Source: Parus major
Taxonomy: Eukaryota; Chordata; Aves; Passeriformes; Paridae
DNA length: 64,000 nucleotides
Direction: 5' to 3'
Assembly (NCBI RefSeq): GCF_001522545.3
Contig: NC_031769.1
Span: forward strand, 72,613,756 to 72,677,755
Part shown: positions 62,100-64,000 of the stretch, piece by piece
Layout: each line of letters begins with the position of its first letter
How positions within the stretch are numbered: position 1 is the stretch's first letter
Notes under the pieces: generated by a model
What the model was told of the DNA's origin: nothing
Database searches by the model: none
The model's input: the letters and a program-made list of their open reading frames with translations, nothing else
Made by a program: the position numbers and the translations under genes

Positions 62100-63160
62100 A
62101 CAATATATTGTCAGCAGCCCCGGGGCTGGGCCCGGCTGAGCCCCTCAGCCACGGGCGGGCGGGCGAGAGCCCCGGGGAAAGCCTGGCCAAGGGAGGGCAA
62201 AAGGCTGCCCGGCAGCCAGGGCCGAGCCAGGGGAAAGAGGATGAAGTCAGGAGGGTCTCCAGACTCCCCAGCAATGATACCTCTTTGGCTCCAAGAGAGA
62301 CCCTGGTGGGGCAAGTGGACATGCCTGAGAGAATCTGCAGCCCATGGAGAGCCCATGATGTAGTAAGCTTGCCTTGAAGTACTGCAGCTCATGGAAATGG
62401 CCCAAGCTGGAGCCAGGGTAGAGCTCCAGAGAGGAGCTGTGTTGCCCTGAAAACTCAGCTTCTGAGCTTGCTGACATAGCTTTCTAAAGACTTTCCCAGG
62501 ACAGTAACTGTAAACATAGATATGTGTACATTCTTTCTGATACACGTCTTGTAATGGGCATCTCTCACTGCCAGTGTGGTTGGGAAGGTGTTATCCTGAC
62601 TATCCAATCCCTGGCCGTGGTCAGAAACCTATAAATTCTGAGAGAAAAAAATAATGCTCTTCCTTCCTTTCACCACACCTGAAGCTGCGTCTGTGTGACT
62701 AATTTTGTGTCCAGCAGCAACAGAGCTGTTGTGGACTGACCACAGCTCTCCATTCCCCATCCCCCTGCTCTGCTTGGAGGGTGTACTGGTATATTTGTGG
62801 TTTTGATAACACCTTTGAGGGTGGTGCCTAAAGTTATCTAAGCCACTCACTCACAACAGAGGGGAAGAGGTAGAGCAGTGACATATGAAAAATTGAAAAT
62901 ACACCTGGGAAAAAAGAGAGGGATAGGAGTGGGCAAAGGTGATGTGTGAACTTTTGCTTTTGATTCACACTCCTCAAATTTTTTTCTATTTGGCAATTAT
63001 TTATTTTGGTTTTCCCTTTTTGATGGTAATGATGGTAAGAGATTTCCCTGTCTTTATCTCAGTCTAAGAGCCTTTTCATTATTTTTTCTCCTGATCCATT
63101 GTAAAAGGGGGTTAAGAGTGTGGATGGGTGGGCATCACTTAAGGTAAACTCACCATGTCA
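62100..63160 (+). mobile_element. Avian ERV LTR, plus strand, mosaic or interrupted
   Basis: The downstream part (62716-63160) matches, in forward orientation, the same LTR group as the minus-strand element at 21177-22227: GACTGACCACAGCTCTCCAT (62736-62755) and CCCCATCCCCCTGCTCTGC, then TGTCTTTATCTCAGTCTAAG (63050-63069), a GGTGGGCATC box and a closing AAACTCACCATGTCA (63146-63160). Upstream, CTGCAGCCCATGGAGAGCCC (62336-62355) fits the repeated CTGCAGCCC/GGAGCAG part of the family. A CpG- and GC-rich block at 62115-62245 would be the promoter side. The 5' boundary is not recognisable and 62100 is approximate. A segment with its own promoter-like signals interrupts the match (see 62438-62716). 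Frames at 62030-62545 on both strands are LTR shadows. Confidence 0.65.
62438..62716 (+). mobile_element. Probable small LTR nested in the larger LTR
   Basis: The segment carries a compact set of LTR signals in order: CCAAT (62604-62608), TATAAA (62630-62635), an AATAAT poly(A)-like signal (62650-62655) and a U5-like end AATTTTGTGTCCAGCA (62701-62716). It begins TGTGTTGCCCTGAAAACTCA. At about 279 bases it is short for a retroviral LTR, and no clean target-site duplication was found. The alternative is that it is a normal internal part of a divergent member of the outer LTR family. Confidence 0.5.
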
Positions 63161-63194
63161 TCCTTCAAGGTAGATGTAGATAGCAATTAATCCA

Positions 63195-63345
63195 CCCTTA
63201 GATTTCCTCTTCTTAAAGCCAAACTGTTCCTCACCCCTGTGGCCCTCTGCTGGAGTCACTCCAGTGTATTATCTGCCTTGTACAGGGCAGTCCAAAACTG
63301 GATAGTTTCCAGATGCGGTCTTGTAAGTGCCTGTTACTGAACTGG
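63195..63345 (-). mobile_element. Worn CR1 LINE fragment
   Basis: TGTGGCCCTCTGCTGGAGTC (63239-63258), ACTCCAGTGTATTATC, CTTGTACAGGGCAGTCCAAA (63276-63295), ACTGGATAGTTTCCAGATGC (63297-63316) and GGTCTTGTAAGTGCC follow the order of the CR1 region that in other copies reads close to GGCCCTCCTCTGGACTC, CTTGTACTGGGGAGCCCAGA and ACTCCAGATGTGGTCTCAC, in reverse. No tail is present, and both ends are truncated or decayed. Confidence 0.72.
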
Positions 63346-64000
63346 GAATTCCATTTCCAGTTAATGCTATATCCTTAAGTTTAAAAGTTAACATCAACAT
63401 TTATTTGAAAGACCTTTGCATCTGAAAGTCCTCTGTCACAGAAAACAAAGGAAAACAACACAAAGACATGGAATAAGAAGTTAATTATGAAGGTCACAAG
63501 TCACCACTTTAATCAGCTAATATAAAAGCATAGGGGATTTTCACTTCTGTCTTTAAGTTTTAATAAAAATTCTTAAAATGCCTTTATAAAAGGACCTAAA
63601 ATAAATATGAAAATTAAACAGTTTAAGGATCTTACAAATGTCTTCTGCAGATTTTACATTGACAAATTGAATTGGTCAACAAAAAACCCTCAAACAAAAA
63701 AAATAAACAGATAAACAAAAGAACCCCAGCCACTGGATCTTGCCATGCACTAATTCAGCTAAGCAAGATAGACCTCAGGAACTGCTTTTACCTGTTGAGT
63801 TTTGTTTTTCTTTTTGTAGACAAATTAATCTTAGATCATACATAAAAAGGTGGTAGAAGCAAGTTTGCAGTGAATTCTTAAAGCAGTGTCAGCATAGCAT
63901 TTCAGGGTTTTACAGTCTTTAACTTATGGATGCTGGTTAGCTGACACAATAGTATTTTTATTTGTTTTAAGAAAATACCTAAATGGTGACCAGAGAGATA
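63346..64000. other. AT-rich noncoding DNA, nothing recognised
   Basis: The end of the window has no recognisable gene or repeat beyond a short A-rich run near 63681-63720. Confidence 0.6.

Noticed and set aside
62030..62545. Overlapping frames on both strands (115, 96, 144 and 76 codons) in a GC-rich block.
   Set aside because: GC-rich DNA has few stop codons. The block is part of an LTR and no protein family is recognisable.
1..64000. Search for tRNA, rRNA, U6-type small RNA genes and mitochondrial insertions.
   Set aside because: No recognisable conserved sequence of any of these was seen. A covariance-model search would be needed to exclude small RNAs.

Overview
This window looks like AT-rich nuclear DNA from a bird, most likely a songbird. 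The evidence is the interspersed repeats: several CR1 LINE fragments ending in the avian-type eight-base 3' tail (AGAATCAC/ATTCTATG-like units), and a set of long terminal repeats (LTRs) of avian endogenous retroviruses. Two runs of N (23801-23895 and 25920-25934) show that this is a draft assembly. Repeat families are named by resemblance to remembered avian consensus sequences, because no search could be run. Boundaries marked approximate may shift by tens of bases.

I find no gene that I can defend. No open frame resembles a known protein family, no tRNA, rRNA or small-RNA gene was recognised, and most open frames are short chance frames, frames through simple repeats, or shadows of LTR and CR1 sequence. 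The window is best read as a gene desert or the inside of a very large intron. Three stretches have weak exon-like features (39705-39985, 41200-41354, 53218-53613) and are listed with low confidence.

Layout. 1-15.4 kb: unique AT-rich DNA with a hexanucleotide array (3183-3251) and a compound trinucleotide tract (6366-6598). 15.4-15.7 kb: the 3' end of an LTR. 21.2-24.9 kb: the densest repeat cluster, with three LTRs of different families in mixed orientation, one of them broken by an assembly gap. 25.3-30 kb: two CR1 fragments on the minus strand, a GC-richer unidentified stretch and a CA repeat. 30-46 kb: unique AT-rich DNA with several blocks whose composition resembles conserved noncoding elements, and a perfect 32-base palindrome at 44721-44752. 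46.1-51.2 kb: a CR1 (minus), a collapsed endogenous retrovirus remnant (LTR, primer binding site, short leader, second LTR end) and a CR1 3' end (plus). 51.2-62 kb: unique AT-rich DNA. 62.1-63.35 kb: a mosaic LTR that appears to hold a second, smaller LTR, followed by a worn CR1 piece.

No new multi-gene system is visible. The more unusual items are the mosaic LTR at 62.1-63.2 kb, the collapsed retroviral remnant with a lysine-tRNA-type primer binding site at 48.3-49.4 kb, and the 32-base palindrome.
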